Positions 35,581 through 45,249 of a DNA stretch of 64,000 nt are shown here, one piece after another. Under the pieces are notes generated by a model. That model was not told the DNA's origin and did not search any database. It saw only the letters and a program-made list of their open reading frames with translations. A program made the translations under genes and the position numbers. Source of the stretch: Tumebacillus_A lipolyticus (lineage in GTDB: Bacteria; Bacillota; Bacilli; Tumebacillales; Tumebacillaceae); the NCBI RefSeq assembly GCF_042682745.1, contig NZ_JBHUIO010000005.1, positions 1,240,001 to 1,304,000 on the forward strand. The letters run 5' to 3'. Positions within the stretch are counted from its first letter, which is position 1. Each line of letters opens with the position of its first letter.

Positions 35581-36087
35581 ATGAAGAGACATTGGAAGGT
35601 TGGGGACCTCGCCAAGCTGACGGGGCTTACCGTACGAACCCTACGCTTTTATGATCAAATCGGTTTGCTATCTCCATCCGGCCAGACGGAATCGGGCCAC
35701 AGGCTATATAGTGAATCGAACTTGTCACGCTTGCACCAGATCCTATCGCTTAAGGAGCTGGGGTTATCTCTTGAGGAGATTAAGTTGGCCTTAAGTGGCG
35801 GGCAGATCAGTCCGCTTGAGATCGTCAACCTGCAGATAAATCAAATCAAAGAGCAGATCAAACTGCAGCAGAAACTATTGGAGCAGCTCAGACATGTATC
35901 CAAGCTTATGCAAGGCAAGGCGGAATTAACGGTTGAAGATTTCACGAGCCTTCTGCAAGCGATGAAGATGGGATTCGAGAAGCCGGTCATTGAGCGGCAA
36001 ACGAGTTGGGAGCGACATTTGGACCTGTTAGGAGACTTTCTTGTCGAGGAGAGCGGAATTCCGAGACATAAGGAGGAAAATCAATGA
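35581..36087 (+). CDS. MerR-family transcriptional regulator
   Basis: 168 residues: MerR winged helix (LAKLTGLTVRTLRFYDQIGLL, then GHRLYSESNLSRLHQI) and a long coiled coil (~75-115, LQINQIKEQIKLQQKLLEQL), with a short C-terminal tail and no large effector domain. It overlaps the next gene by 4 bases (ATGA). The operon MerR-SRPBCC-SRPBCC is driven by a promoter with a MerR-type 19-base spacer. Confidence 0.9.
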   Translation: MKRHWKVGDLAKLTGLTVRTLRFYDQIGLLSPSGQTESGHRLYSESNLSRLHQILSLKELGLSLEEIKLALSGGQISPLEIVNLQINQIKEQIKLQQKLLEQLRHVSKLMQGKAELTVEDFTSLLQAMKMGFEKPVIERQTSWERHLDLLGDFLVEESGIPRHKEENQ

Positions 36088-36533
36088 ACGAACGATTTGT
36101 CAAGCATGGAACTTTCGTCGTTGAGCGGACGTATGCCGCTTCGCCGGAGAGGGTTTATCACGCATGGGCCGATCCGATTGCCAAAGCCAAGTGGTTTTCT
36201 AAGCCAGACATCTTCGATTTTCAGGTCGGTGGGCGCGAGTACAGCAGTGGCGGGCCGCCGGAAGGGCCGATCTTTTCCTTCGACGCCATCTATCAGGAGC
36301 TTGTTCCAGAGCAGCGCATTGTCTATACCTACACGCTGGATTCGGGAGGCATACGCATCTCCGTTTCAATCACAACGATCGAGCTTATCAAGGTGGAGGG
36401 CGGTACGAAGCTGATTTTCACGGAGCAAGGTGCGTTCTTTGACGGACACGATACACCAGAAGTGCGGGAACACGGTACAAACGTCATGTTGGACGCACTG
36501 GGCAAGGTAGTCGAAGGGGAGGTAGGAGCATGA
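36084..36533 (+). CDS. SRPBCC (AHSA1-like) protein 1
   Basis: 149 residues, SRPBCC fold: FVVERTYAASPERVYHAWADPIAKAKWFS start with the usual VYxAWxxP helix and a C-terminal ALGKVVEGE helix. Family members bind hydrophobic ligands or act as stress co-chaperone-like proteins. Overlaps the following gene by 4 bases. Confidence 0.88.
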   Translation: MNERFVKHGTFVVERTYAASPERVYHAWADPIAKAKWFSKPDIFDFQVGGREYSSGGPPEGPIFSFDAIYQELVPEQRIVYTYTLDSGGIRISVSITTIELIKVEGGTKLIFTEQGAFFDGHDTPEVREHGTNVMLDALGKVVEGEVGA

Positions 36534-36970
36534 CCATAGGTGAAAATGAACTTCTTGCTACGCGCGAGTACGATGTCCCGCGGGAGATCGTGTTTCGAGC
36601 CTGGACCACCCCCGATTTGTTAGCCCAATTTTGGGGGCCGCAAGGTTTCACGAATACGATTCACGAGTGCGACATGAGACCGGGAGGCACGTGGCTGTTC
36701 ACCATGCATGGACCGGATGGCGTGGATTATCCTAACCATAACGTCTTTGTTGAGATCGTGCCGCCGGAGCGGATCGTGATTGATCATCGATCCGGCCACG
36801 AGTTTCGCGTAACGGCTACCTTCGAGAGCTTCGAAGGCCGCACAAGGGTTACCTTCCGTCAACTTTTCAAGAAAAAAGAGGAGTTTGAACAAGCCAAGCT
36901 GATCTGTATAGAAGCCAATGAACAGCAGCTTGACCGACTTGGCAAGCTACTGGCGGAATTGGCCTACTAA
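36530..36970 (+). CDS. SRPBCC (AHSA1-like) protein 2
   Basis: 146 residues with the same fold as its neighbour (REYDVPREIVFRAWTTPDLLAQFWGP; ECDMRPGGTWLFTMHGPDG). Paired SRPBCC genes behind a regulator are common in soil bacteria; the ligand is unknown. Third gene of the overlapping MerR operon. Confidence 0.88.
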   Translation: MTIGENELLATREYDVPREIVFRAWTTPDLLAQFWGPQGFTNTIHECDMRPGGTWLFTMHGPDGVDYPNHNVFVEIVPPERIVIDHRSGHEFRVTATFESFEGRTRVTFRQLFKKKEEFEQAKLICIEANEQQLDRLGKLLAELAY

Positions 36971-37346
36971 CTTTGCAAAGTTATATCGTCTTTTACCCGA
37001 AAGAACTGCTGCTTACGTGATGACTCTAAAATTGTCGCCGTTCACGTTCCCCGTTGGGAATCGGACGGCGACTAGCGTTGCGCGGGAGCGCTTCCTGCAG
37101 CGCTCCTCGTTCATATTGTGGACTACTTCAACCAATTATGGACTGAACCGCGAACTGTTTGCCAAAAAAATCGATTTGTTTAGAGGCTCAGAATCACTCC
37201 ATTCAACATACCTACAACACGCCCTGCGATTCCCACAACAAAATTCTACGCCGTCACTTATGATACGGTTCAGCTTAACGGGGCTATCGGCGAAATCAAA
37301 GGATAGCATCGAGAGTTCCATGGAGTCTCGTGTAAGCAATAAAGTC
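36971..37346. other. gene-free stretch with hairpins and site 7
   Basis: Contains a stem GTCGCCGT / ACGGCGAC (37035-37072), a stem GAGCGCT / AGCGCTC near 37087-37106, and the rlmH-tail repeat at 37254. No coding signal was recognised. Confidence 0.45.
37254..37271 (-). repeat. rlmH-tail repeat, site 7
   Basis: Plus strand TCACTTATGATACGGTTC; minus strand E-P-Y-H-K-stop (TGA). About 30 following bases resemble site 2. Confidence 0.85.
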
Positions 37347-37907
37347 TCAAACGTGCTCAATCCCAGAAATCAGAAAAGGAATGGCCGACTTAATAAATTC
37401 TTCCGGCGATGATTCCTTACGATTTCTCCTCCACTCCACAGAAGCACCATAAACACCCCAACTTAAAATGACAGCTGTAATTTTAAGAGATTCATCCTCT
37501 TCTGTTGTATGTTGTTTTCGTAACATTCCATAGAAAATGATTTCAAGTTGTTCCCTAATAATGCGGGCTATGGTCTCATCGTATCCTCTATGACACCGAT
37601 TCGATATAGCTTTTTGGAAATCCGTTATGGCTACGAAGATATCAATAATCGATGCTTCATTTAATTCGCTTTTCTCGAAATCCATGGAGTTAAAATTGAT
37701 CAATAAAACTTCCGATAACACTTTATCCAACAAGTCATATATATCTTCAAAATGATAATAGAACGTTGCGCGATTAATCTTAGCCTCTGTTGTAATATCC
37801 TTAACGGTAATATCCTTGAACTCTTTTTTGCCCGAAAGTTCAATAAAAGAGTCCATGATTAACTTACGAGTTCGTAAAACTCGGGGATCTGTCTTTGATT
37901 GAGTCAT
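37347..37907 (-). CDS. TetR-family regulator
   Basis: 186 residues from ATG 37907 (GGAGG upstream). N-terminal TetR helix-turn-helix (FKDITVKDITTEAKINRATFYYHFEDIYDLLDKV); the C-terminal half is the TetR_C_8 (DhaS-like) type. It is divergent from the SpxH-like gene, and a perfect GTTACTAGTAAC dyad in between is its likely operator. Confidence 0.9.
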   Translation of the reverse strand: MTQSKTDPRVLRTRKLIMDSFIELSGKKEFKDITVKDITTEAKINRATFYYHFEDIYDLLDKVLSEVLLINFNSMDFEKSELNEASIIDIFVAITDFQKAISNRCHRGYDETIARIIREQLEIIFYGMLRKQHTTEEDESLKITAVILSWGVYGASVEWRRNRKESSPEEFIKSAIPFLISGIEHV

Positions 37908-38029
37908 ATCATGTCCCTCCAGCTTTTTAAACAATTGTATCAATGTGTTGCATAAACGACAAATGGAATGATCTATTGGTGTTCCGCTAGATTTTTTACG
38001 GATAGAATATGGTTGTAAAACAAAGCGAT

Positions 38030-38041
38030 GTTACTAGTAAC
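38030..38041. promoter_or_regulatory. probable TetR operator
   Basis: Perfect palindrome GTTACTAGTAAC flanked by partial AAGCG / CGCTT arms, 34 bases before the SpxH-like start. Confidence 0.6.
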
Positions 38042-38074
38042 GCTTGTTTATAACACTTCAAGGAGGCAACCAAC

Positions 38075-39025
38075 ATGGTAAATGAGGATAAACGAATGGC
38101 GAACGATAATCATATGATTTGTGATTTAGAAACAGGTGTATGTGGAGTAGCTGGGGAGGAAGAAATGGAGATGATCGATTTTAATCAACCCCAAAGATCC
38201 ATTGAAGTTTATTATGTAACGGATCCAATTTGCTCTCACTGCTGGGCGCTTGAACCTGTTCTTCGTCGTTTTAAAGAGCAGCTGGGACATTATTTCAACT
38301 TTCATACGGTTATGGGTGGATTGCTGGAAAAATGGAGTGATGAGCCTGTCGACCCACGTAACGGAATATCAGGACCTGCTGACGTCTTCGGCCACTGGAG
38401 AGAGGTTGGAGAATATTCGCGCATGCCGATTGACGGTTCATTGATGCTCGACAATCCGGTCCAATCCTCCTACCCGCCTTCTCGTGTATTTAAAGTGATT
38501 CAAAAAAATTATAACGATGCATTAGCCTATGAGTACTTAAGACGATCACGAGAAGCTCTGTTCGCATATAATCGAAATATCGCCGATGAATCCATCATGA
38601 TAGACATCGTAAATCAGCTTGGACTTAATGGAGAAGCTATTGTAACAGATGCCGAACAACAAACCGGCCAGCAATTATTGAATGAAGATTTTAGTCTCGC
38701 TAGAAGCCTTGGAGTTAGAGGTTTCCCGACGATCATTATGATTAACAAGGAAAATGGAGGATTGAAAATTGTGGGTAGTCGTCCATTTGAATCCTATGTT
38801 GAGGGCCTACAGCAAATTCTAAATACGGAAGAAATACAACCCAAACAACAACCACCCCTTTCTAACTTGCTTGAAAAAGAAAAGCTATTATTTTCTAAAG
38901 AAATTGAAGTTATGTATGATGTTGAAAAGTCGGAAATCAACGCTTTTGTTGAAAAAGAACTTGCACCAAGCAGTTATCAAGTGAAGGAACTTCTAGGGGA
39001 ATCCTATTTTACAACCACGAAATAA
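38075..39025 (+). CDS. SpxH/DsbA-like thioredoxin-fold protein
   Basis: 316 residues; ATG 38075 after AAGGAGG. Residues ~40-275 are a DsbA-type fold with the motif DPICSHCWALEP (CxxC) near residue 60 and a cis-Pro loop GVRGFPTIIMI. This is the YjbH/SpxH group, which feeds Spx to ClpXP, or a FrnE-like oxidoreductase. No signal peptide, hence cytosolic. As a second copy on a mobile cassette controlled by TetR it may respond to thiol or electrophile stress. Confidence 0.85.
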   Translation: MVNEDKRMANDNHMICDLETGVCGVAGEEEMEMIDFNQPQRSIEVYYVTDPICSHCWALEPVLRRFKEQLGHYFNFHTVMGGLLEKWSDEPVDPRNGISGPADVFGHWREVGEYSRMPIDGSLMLDNPVQSSYPPSRVFKVIQKNYNDALAYEYLRRSREALFAYNRNIADESIMIDIVNQLGLNGEAIVTDAEQQTGQQLLNEDFSLARSLGVRGFPTIIMINKENGGLKIVGSRPFESYVEGLQQILNTEEIQPKQQPPLSNLLEKEKLLFSKEIEVMYDVEKSEINAFVEKELAPSSYQVKELLGESYFTTTK

Positions 39026-39059
39026 TAATGGAAAATATTGTCGTATCTTCCTATGTAAA

Positions 39060-39098
39060 AACCCTCTAAACTCCAACTTTAGGGGGTTGCGGTTTTTT
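39060..39098 (+). terminator. terminator after SpxH-like gene
   Basis: Stem AACCCTCTAAA / TTTAGGGGGTT followed by GCGGTTTTTT. Confidence 0.75.
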
Positions 39099-39154
39099 AT
39101 CCGATCTGCTGGGGCGTATCGCTCAATTATACTTTTATAGAAAAGGAGTTTAAC

Positions 39155-39250
39155 ATGGGAAAGGATGCGATCAGCAATCATATACGGAATCTTCGCTTGC
39201 ATCATAACGAGATGACCCAGCAGCAATTAGCGGATAAAACTGGGGAGTGA
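39155..39250 (+). pseudogene. XRE-family regulator, truncated
   Basis: 31 codons (MGKDAISNHIRNLRLHHNEM, then TQQQLADKTGE) with an AAAGGAG ribosome site stop in mid-domain; the expected VSRQTI helix is not readable because of a frameshift at the TGA. YozG-like regulators normally precede a DUF2975/DUF4386-type membrane gene, which follows here. Confidence 0.65.
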
Positions 39251-39301
39251 AGGTCCGCAAACATCTGCCAAGGGCATGGTATGATAAGGAGGTTAATTAT
39301 A

Positions 39302-39997
39302 TTGAGGAAGAGTACATTCTCAGGTAGAAGGTCTGCAGTTATTACTGGGGTGTTATTTATAGCCGGTTTGGTTACAGGCCTATTTAGTGTTGTTCCTGTT
39401 ATAGATGGAGCAGACTACCTTGTCAAGGCTTCTACAAATGAAAGCCAGGTACTAATAGGAGCATTTTCCCAGTTGTTAATGGTTGTTGCATATGTTGGTA
39501 TTCCAATATTGATGTATCCGATTTTAAGTAAGCATAATAAAGGTTCTGCTCTTGGATCTGTTGCTTTCGGCATCATTGCAGGTGTGTTCATTATCATGGG
39601 TGTAATCATTCTTCTGTTGCTATTGACATTAAGCCACGAATTTGCAAAAGTTGGAACTCTGAATGGTTCGTATTTTCAGACCCTGGGTGGATTGTTGCGG
39701 GAAGGACGTGATTTGGTAAACCATGTGGCGACGACACTGACATTTGTTTCGGCTATGTTCTTGTTGAACTACATATTTTACCAAACCAAATTAGTTCCGC
39801 GTTGGTTGTCCGTTTCGGGTCTTATTGGGTCAATATTGTCCATATTGGCAAGCTTATTATTTATGATTCGCTACATCGGTTTGGATGCAACCTACATGAT
39901 GTTGAACGTTCCAATCGCCTTTCAACAATTGGTTTTGGCTATATGGCTAATCATTCAAGGATTCGACCGGGCGGAACAGGATTCTGTAACCCATTAA
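39302..39997 (+). CDS. DUF4386-family membrane protein
   Basis: 231 residues with six predicted transmembrane helices. TTG 39302 is preferred because AAGGAGG lies 8 bases upstream; the ATG at 39281 overlaps that ribosome site. Phrases GVLFIAGLVTGLFSVVPV, VPRWLSVSGLIGSILS and LNVPIAFQQLVLAIWLI are characteristic of DUF4386. Function unknown. Confidence 0.85.
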   Translation: MRKSTFSGRRSAVITGVLFIAGLVTGLFSVVPVIDGADYLVKASTNESQVLIGAFSQLLMVVAYVGIPILMYPILSKHNKGSALGSVAFGIIAGVFIIMGVIILLLLLTLSHEFAKVGTLNGSYFQTLGGLLREGRDLVNHVATTLTFVSAMFLLNYIFYQTKLVPRWLSVSGLIGSILSILASLLFMIRYIGLDATYMMLNVPIAFQQLVLAIWLIIQGFDRAEQDSVTH

Positions 39998-40002
39998 GAT
40001 GA

Positions 40003-40650
40003 ATGCTCAAGAAAGCTGGTGTACCTGAAATGAATAAACCAGAAAGCTTTTGGGATAAAACAGCAAGTAAATATGATCAATTAGAGAAGAAGGATGAACA
40101 AACTTACCTCCAAATCATACAACGAACGAAAATGCATCTCAAATTAAGCAACGTGGTGCTGGATTACGGCTGTGGAACCGGATTAATATCCAATGAAATT
40201 ATCGAAGACGTGAAAGAAATTCATGCGATTGATATATCTTCTAATATGATCGCAATTGCCGAAAAAAAGGCAAAGGAGCGAAACATCGCAAATATTAACT
40301 ATTCTCATGCGACCATTTTTGATGAAAGGTATAAGAAAGGATCATTTGATGTCATTTTGGCCTTTCATGTTCTGCATTTGTTGGAAGATGAACATATCGT
40401 TCTGCAAAGAATGAACGAATTGTTGAAACCAGAAGGATTATTAATATCTGCAACACCATGCGTGGGAGAAAAGATAGTTCTAAGAAACTTCTTAAACTTT
40501 GCAGGTAGAGTTGGTTTAGTGCCGAATATACGATCATTTAAAATACTCAATTTAGTCGATACAATTGAGAAAGGGAATTTTTCAATTGTCGAAACGGAAT
40601 GCTTGAAGAAAAGTTCTCAGGAATATTTCGTTGTTGCTAGGAAGATTTGA
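40003..40650 (+). CDS. class I SAM-dependent methyltransferase
   Basis: Up to 215 residues; ATG 40030 (206 residues, MNKPESFWDKTASKYD) is an equally good start since neither has a clear ribosome site. Motif I VLDYGCGTGLISNEI, acidic loop IHAIDIS, and FDVILAFHVLHLLE are typical of Methyltransf_25/UbiE-like enzymes. Substrate unknown. Last gene before site 8. Confidence 0.85.
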   Translation: MLKKAGVPEMNKPESFWDKTASKYDQLEKKDEQTYLQIIQRTKMHLKLSNVVLDYGCGTGLISNEIIEDVKEIHAIDISSNMIAIAEKKAKERNIANINYSHATIFDERYKKGSFDVILAFHVLHLLEDEHIVLQRMNELLKPEGLLISATPCVGEKIVLRNFLNFAGRVGLVPNIRSFKILNLVDTIEKGNFSIVETECLKKSSQEYFVVARKI

Positions 40651-40688
40651 TATGTAAGAAAGGGGCCCTTTTACCAAAAATTTCGCCG

Positions 40689-40706
40689 TCACTTATGGCA
40701 CGGTTC
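40689..40706 (-). repeat. rlmH-tail repeat, site 8
   Basis: Plus strand TCACTTATGGCACGGTTC; minus strand R-Y-G-E-P-C-H-K-stop, one codon changed. The preceding CGCCG is shared with site 7. Confidence 0.78.
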
Positions 40707-40825
40707 ACCGTATCGCTCTAAGTGAGAAAGGACACGTATTTCGCGTCCTTTCCATGCTCCCCTAACCACTAAGGTTTAACTCAACAATATTTTTGGATGA
40801 CACAAATCCACCTATCCATATCAAC

Positions 40826-40856
40826 AAAAAAAGGTGCCATTTTTAGGGGCACCTTT
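40826..40856 (-). terminator. terminator of XRE-ImmA operon
   Basis: Minus strand stem AAAGGTGCC / GGCACCTTT then a T run, 16 bases after the stop. Confidence 0.85.
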
Positions 40857-40871
40857 GCAACAGTGTAGTAA

Positions 40872-42056
40872 CTAACTTGTTATGTCTCTAGATCTTGATT
40901 CTAACTTATCCTTAATGCTCACGATATTGCCTGTATGGGCAATTTCCGTCTCCAAATACCCTTCTTCAAGCCCTAATAATCCTTCAACTTCTTCCCGTAA
41001 CAAGCTTAATCCATAATGCTGCGATAATTTCTGCATAAACCCTTCGCCGCTGATGTAGTCATTCTCAATCAACAACTCTATAGCCTGCTTCATCGAAACT
41101 GGATCTTTCAAGTCTTTTAAATCATCGAGCGGCTCTTTTGTTCTCCAACCTTTATGGCTTATAGAACGCTGCATGTACTGATAAGTTCCATCATTGATTG
41201 CTCCTAACTTGTAGGCCCGCATCACCATTGCTCCGATAGACACACACCACTTTTTTTTAAGCAATGTATAATAGTTCAAGTCATTAGGATGCATGGATAC
41301 ATCCCTCAGAAAACTTTCTCTAGGTAGCAAGAACGCTGCAGCAAAATCATTCGCTTCCTTCTCGATTTGCTTAAACTCTTCTTTGCTTAAGTCCTCAATA
41401 TTCAAATACGGGTCATGCAAAACTTTGTGGCCTAACTCGTGAGCAACGTCAAACTGACGTCTATAAAAAGACCGTTTATCATTACCTAAAACAATGGAAT
41501 AGTACAACTTTCCATCTATTTCATGTTGTGAGCCGAAAGCGTCAATCATCTTATTATCTAAATTCAAAGAGGATATAACAAAACCCTTAGTTTCAAGTAA
41601 ATAAATAATATCCTTTATCGGTCTATCACCAAGCGACCAAACCATTCTGACTTGGTCGGCCACTTCTTCAACACTTTCAATATCCCGATCGGAAAAGTCT
41701 GGAACATCAAGCTCTGGGAAATCCACGTACTCCTCAAGCAAAGCACGAATAATTGTTAAGTACTTTACTCGGTCATACTGCATCTCTCGTTCTTTCTTTC
41801 CCGTAGTCAACAAAGAACGAAAATAGGTGCTTCCCGTCTTTACTTCAACAGGTGTTTCATAAAAGAATTCTCGGGGGAATTTCAAAATATTTGTTATATG
41901 CAACAACGAATCTAGGTTAGGAACAGCTTTGTTGTTTTCATACTTCGAAATCATCTGTTTACTAACACCGAGTTCGTTAGCTAGATCAGTAATAGTAAGA
42001 CCTCGATATATCCTTCCCTCTCGTAGTCTCGCCCCATTAAACTGCCGCTGAAACAT
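40872..42056 (-). CDS. XRE-ImmA/IrrE fusion protein
   Basis: 394 residues, ATG 42056 after AAGGAGG. N-terminal Cro/C1 domain (~7-62, LTITDLANELGVSKQMISKYENNKAVP) followed by an ImmA/IrrE (DUF955, COG2856) metalloprotease domain with HELGH at ~206-210 and the downstream EANDFAAAFLLP glutamate. Such one-piece repressor-proteases control phages and integrative elements or act as toxin-antitoxin-like defence regulators. It lies 27 bases behind an unknown gene in the same operon, which may be its partner. Confidence 0.9.
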   Translation of the reverse strand: MFQRQFNGARLREGRIYRGLTITDLANELGVSKQMISKYENNKAVPNLDSLLHITNILKFPREFFYETPVEVKTGSTYFRSLLTTGKKEREMQYDRVKYLTIIRALLEEYVDFPELDVPDFSDRDIESVEEVADQVRMVWSLGDRPIKDIIYLLETKGFVISSLNLDNKMIDAFGSQHEIDGKLYYSIVLGNDKRSFYRRQFDVAHELGHKVLHDPYLNIEDLSKEEFKQIEKEANDFAAAFLLPRESFLRDVSMHPNDLNYYTLLKKKWCVSIGAMVMRAYKLGAINDGTYQYMQRSISHKGWRTKEPLDDLKDLKDPVSMKQAIELLIENDYISGEGFMQKLSQHYGLSLLREEVEGLLGLEEGYLETEIAHTGNIVSIKDKLESRSRDITS

Positions 42057-42083
42057 TCCGATTCCTCCTTATATCGAGGAATA

Positions 42084-42845
42084 TTAGCCGTTATCTTCCT
42101 CTTTTTTTCTTTTTTCCTTTTTTCCTTCTTCAACGAGCTTCTTCTTGTCAATTTCCGCTTTCCGCTTCTTAACCGATGGCTTAATTTTAGGTATGATACC
42201 CATGTTCTCCATGCCTGGATCGTTTAAAACAGCCACGTCACTATATTCGTCTTTAGACACATATGCTGTCCATTCCGCCTTGTCAATTAACTCAAAATAT
42301 CGATTAAACAGGCGTGCTTCAACACCAACAATTTTCTTACCGATTTCCTGACCAACTACAAAAATTACTTGCTTGACCAAAGGATATTCTTCTCCCAGTA
42401 TCTTCTGGACTTCAAGCAACCTTTTGTTTTCATATTCTTCTGTCAGTGGTTCGAATAACGTCATTTGTTGGTTGGGGAACTCAAGGGGATTACTGTTCAA
42501 CGATACGAACGCATGAAAGTAGTGAATACTCTTTTTACCAAAATTCTTGATTACAACATCTAAGTTCTTTTCCTTTGAGAAAATATACAGGCTACCAGTA
42601 CCTAAATCCAGAACACAGACAAATGTCCAGATACCCCTGCTCTTCGTGAGTACAACCAGATCATTTTGAAGTGCCGAATCTTTAATACGGCCAAACCGTT
42701 TATCCCAAGAACCGCCATGCCTAAAGTTCCCGGTACCCATACCATAATCCTTTGTAATATCGTTTAAGACACTCTCTGTTTCTTGAGTAAAGGACTTGAC
42801 CAATAACTTTGCCATATCATCATTCAACAAAAAACGACTCAGCAA
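42084..42845 (-). CDS. protein of unknown function paired with XRE-ImmA
   Basis: 253 residues if TTG 42845 is used, which has GGAGG nine bases upstream; ATG 42812-region starts are also possible. The first ~170 residues are alpha/beta with WTFVCVLDLGTGSLYIFSKEK; the end is a lysine/glutamate-rich tail (KKEKRKKEEDNG). No catalytic motif recognised. Co-transcribed with the XRE-ImmA gene; the partnership suggests that cleavage or repression by ImmA governs this protein. Confidence 0.75.
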   Translation of the reverse strand: MLSRFLLNDDMAKLLVKSFTQETESVLNDITKDYGMGTGNFRHGGSWDKRFGRIKDSALQNDLVVLTKSRGIWTFVCVLDLGTGSLYIFSKEKNLDVVIKNFGKKSIHYFHAFVSLNSNPLEFPNQQMTLFEPLTEEYENKRLLEVQKILGEEYPLVKQVIFVVGQEIGKKIVGVEARLFNRYFELIDKAEWTAYVSKDEYSDVAVLNDPGMENMGIIPKIKPSVKKRKAEIDKKKLVEEGKKEKRKKEEDNG

Positions 42846-42885
42846 ATTATTCCACCTCCAGATCACCATACTGGATTTTTTTCTA

Positions 42886-42915
42886 ATTATACTACACAAA
42901 ATCAAAAAAAGTAAA
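42886..42915 (-). promoter_or_regulatory. promoter of the XRE-ImmA operon
   Basis: Minus strand -35 TTTACT, 18-base spacer, -10 TATAAT, 40 bases before the unknown gene. Confidence 0.6.
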
Positions 42916-43165
42916 CCTCCGACTGCTATTTTATCTCATTATTCTCCATGCCCAAACATGTGAGGAGCTATCTTTGAAGACATAGTGTTAGCGACTGCCA
43001 TTCTAGACCGCCTTCTCCACCATTCCAGTACCACGACATAGAGGGTGAAAGTTATCGCGCGCAGGAGAAGAAAAGCAAGCTAAAGACAGGAAACTCCGAT
43101 AATTGTGAGCAACGGTTGAAACTTCCCCACTTCCAACGGACAATCTCTCCGAGAGGAGAGAAATC

Positions 43166-44366
43166 ATGGTCAAGAACGGGGAATTTTTCGTGATTAAAGA
43201 GATGAAACAACGAGGAATGAGCATCACGGCTATTTCAAAAGAGCTTGGGCGCGATCGGAAGACTATTCGCAGTTGGTTGCGCGAGGAGTCCCCAGAAACT
43301 TACCAACGCACATTAGAAAAACCTGAGAAGTTGGCACCTTTCAAAGCTTACGTTCGCAAGAGAATGGAAGTAGGGTGTTTGAACGCAGTTGTTATTTTGG
43401 ATGAGATTCGAGCTGCTGGCTACACGGGTGGCATCACAAGACTTCGAGATTTTATGCGGCCGCTCCGGCCACTAGTCGCTTCCAAAGCAACGGTTCGATT
43501 TGAAACTCCGCCTGGACGACAGGCGCAAGTGGATTGGGGCGAGTTTCAAGTCGATTGGAACGGAAAGAAAAAACGCCTTTATGCGTTTGTTATGGTATTG
43601 GGGTACTCCCGGATGATGTATGTGGAATTTAAGGAGGATCAGCGTCTGGAGACTCTTATCGGTTGTCACGAACGAGCCATCCGGTACTTTGGGGGCATAA
43701 CTGAAACGTGTCTCTACGATAACATGAAAACTGTGGTTTCAGGGACTGACGAACAAGGAGAAGTTGTTTGGAATCACCGTTTCGGCCAGTTCGCTTCTCA
43801 CCATGGCTTCCTGCTCCGTCGCTGTCGCCCCTATCGAGCTAGAACGAAAGGAAAGGTAGAAAACGGAGTAGGCTATGTACGAAAAAACTTTTGACAGAGG
43901 GTTCAGACATTCACGGATCTTCAACATCTCAATGAACAAGCTCTACACTGGCTGAATACGGTTTCTAATGTGCGCCTACACGGTACCACACAAGAACGGC
44001 CCGTTGACCGTCTTCCCCGTGAGCATTTGAAATCACCTGCAGTTGTACTTTGACTACTTAGACTATCAGGTTCGAAAGGTGTCGTCAGACACGCTCGTTT
44101 CCTACGAAGGAAACCGCTACTCGGTTCCAATCCAGTTTGTGGGTCACCTTGTACAAATCAAAGATGACCGTCGTGGAGGCATCCACATCTATCATGAAGG
44201 CATGGTCATCGCGGAGCACAGAAAGGCTACGGGGCACCGAGAAATTGTACAAAATAAAAAACACTTCGATGGGATTCGAAAAGACAGTGTCGCGAGACCG
44301 GTCAGCCAACCATCACCTCGACTTATGTCTAATCCAATACCTGTAGCGCCCTCTCGCCGTCTATGA
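43166..44366 (+). pseudogene. istA: IS21 transposase IstA, nonsense and frameshift mutated
   Basis: N-terminal helix-turn-helix (MSITAISKELGRDRKTIRSWL) and DDE region start (RQAQVDWGEFQVDW, YDNMKTVV) are readable to a TGA at 43892, where KNF is expected to continue with Trp. The same frame then resumes (QTFTDLQHLNEQALHW) until ~44040, where the remainder (YFDYLDYQVRKVSSDTLVSYEGNRYSVP) moves to another frame. Two separate lesions mean it is dead. Confidence 0.85.
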
Positions 44367-44396
44367 TCAGCTCATGGACGAGGGGGTGATGCGCTC

Positions 44397-45188
44397 ATGA
44401 TCATACAAGAGCGCTTGCAGACTGCCTTTCAACAGTTTGGATGGGTTCGGATTCCCGAGACTCTCCATGCTCATGCTGAAGAAGCAGCTACACACAATCT
44501 AACGTATTTAGAGTTTCTAGACAAGTTGCTTCAAGAGGAATTGGCGGCGAAACACGAGCGATATCTAAAGACGAGGACACGCCTAGCGAAGCTGCCGTAT
44601 CATAAGACGCTTGATCAGTTTGATTTCGAATTTCAACCGTCCATTGACGAGCGTCGGATTCGAGACTTAGCTACCTTGCGGTTTGTCGAGAACCAGGAAA
44701 ATGTCATTCTGCTGGGACCACCTGGTGTTGGGAAAACGCACCTACTGGTAGCTTTCGCTATGGAGGCAATCACCCAACGTAAAACCGTCTATTTTACGTC
44801 TGCTCATGACCGTGTGCAGACACTTCAAGACGCGCACCGCACTGGAACAATCCAGCAGAAGATGCGAGCTTTCACCAAGCCAGACCTGCTCTTGATTGAT
44901 GAAATTGGGTATCGAAAAATGGATGAAACCGCTGCCCACTTTGTCTTTCAAATCGTATCAGAGCGGTATGAAAAAGGATCCATTGTGCTGACGTCCAACA
45001 AATCTTTCGGGATGTGGGGAGATATCTTTGGCGATACCGTCTTGGCGACAGCCATTTTGGCTCGTCTCCTCCATCATTCCAGCACCATTAACATTAAAGG
45101 GGAAAGCTATCGAGTAAAGGAAAAGAAAAAAGCGGGATTCTTTAGTTCCGAGAATCGCACGGATCAAAGTGACAATCGTTCGTGCTAG
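44397..45188 (+). CDS. istB: IS21 helper ATPase IstB
   Basis: 263 residues, intact. DnaC/IstB AAA+ ATPase with Walker A GPPGVGKT at ~107-114 and Walker B LLIDEIGYRKMD, followed by the family phrase GSIVLTSNKSFGMWGDIFGD. It assists transposase target selection, but has no active IstA here. Confidence 0.93.
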   Translation: MIIQERLQTAFQQFGWVRIPETLHAHAEEAATHNLTYLEFLDKLLQEELAAKHERYLKTRTRLAKLPYHKTLDQFDFEFQPSIDERRIRDLATLRFVENQENVILLGPPGVGKTHLLVAFAMEAITQRKTVYFTSAHDRVQTLQDAHRTGTIQQKMRAFTKPDLLLIDEIGYRKMDETAAHFVFQIVSERYEKGSIVLTSNKSFGMWGDIFGDTVLATAILARLLHHSSTINIKGESYRVKEKKKAGFFSSENRTDQSDNRSC

Positions 45189-45249
45189 ATCGGCGAAACT
45201 GGGTAATTTTTAAACGGTGTTTTTGAGGAATTTTCAACTGATGTTGACA

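Larger units (their letters stand above)
43104..45249 (+). mobile_element. IS21-family insertion sequence
   Basis: istA and istB in the standard order bounded by imperfect terminal inverted repeats: left TGTGAGCAACGGTTGAAAC and the right end, read inward, TGTCAACATCAGTTGAAAA (about 20 of 27 positions agree). No target duplication is obvious. The right end abuts a toxin-antitoxin remnant. With istA broken the copy cannot move on its own. Confidence 0.8.
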
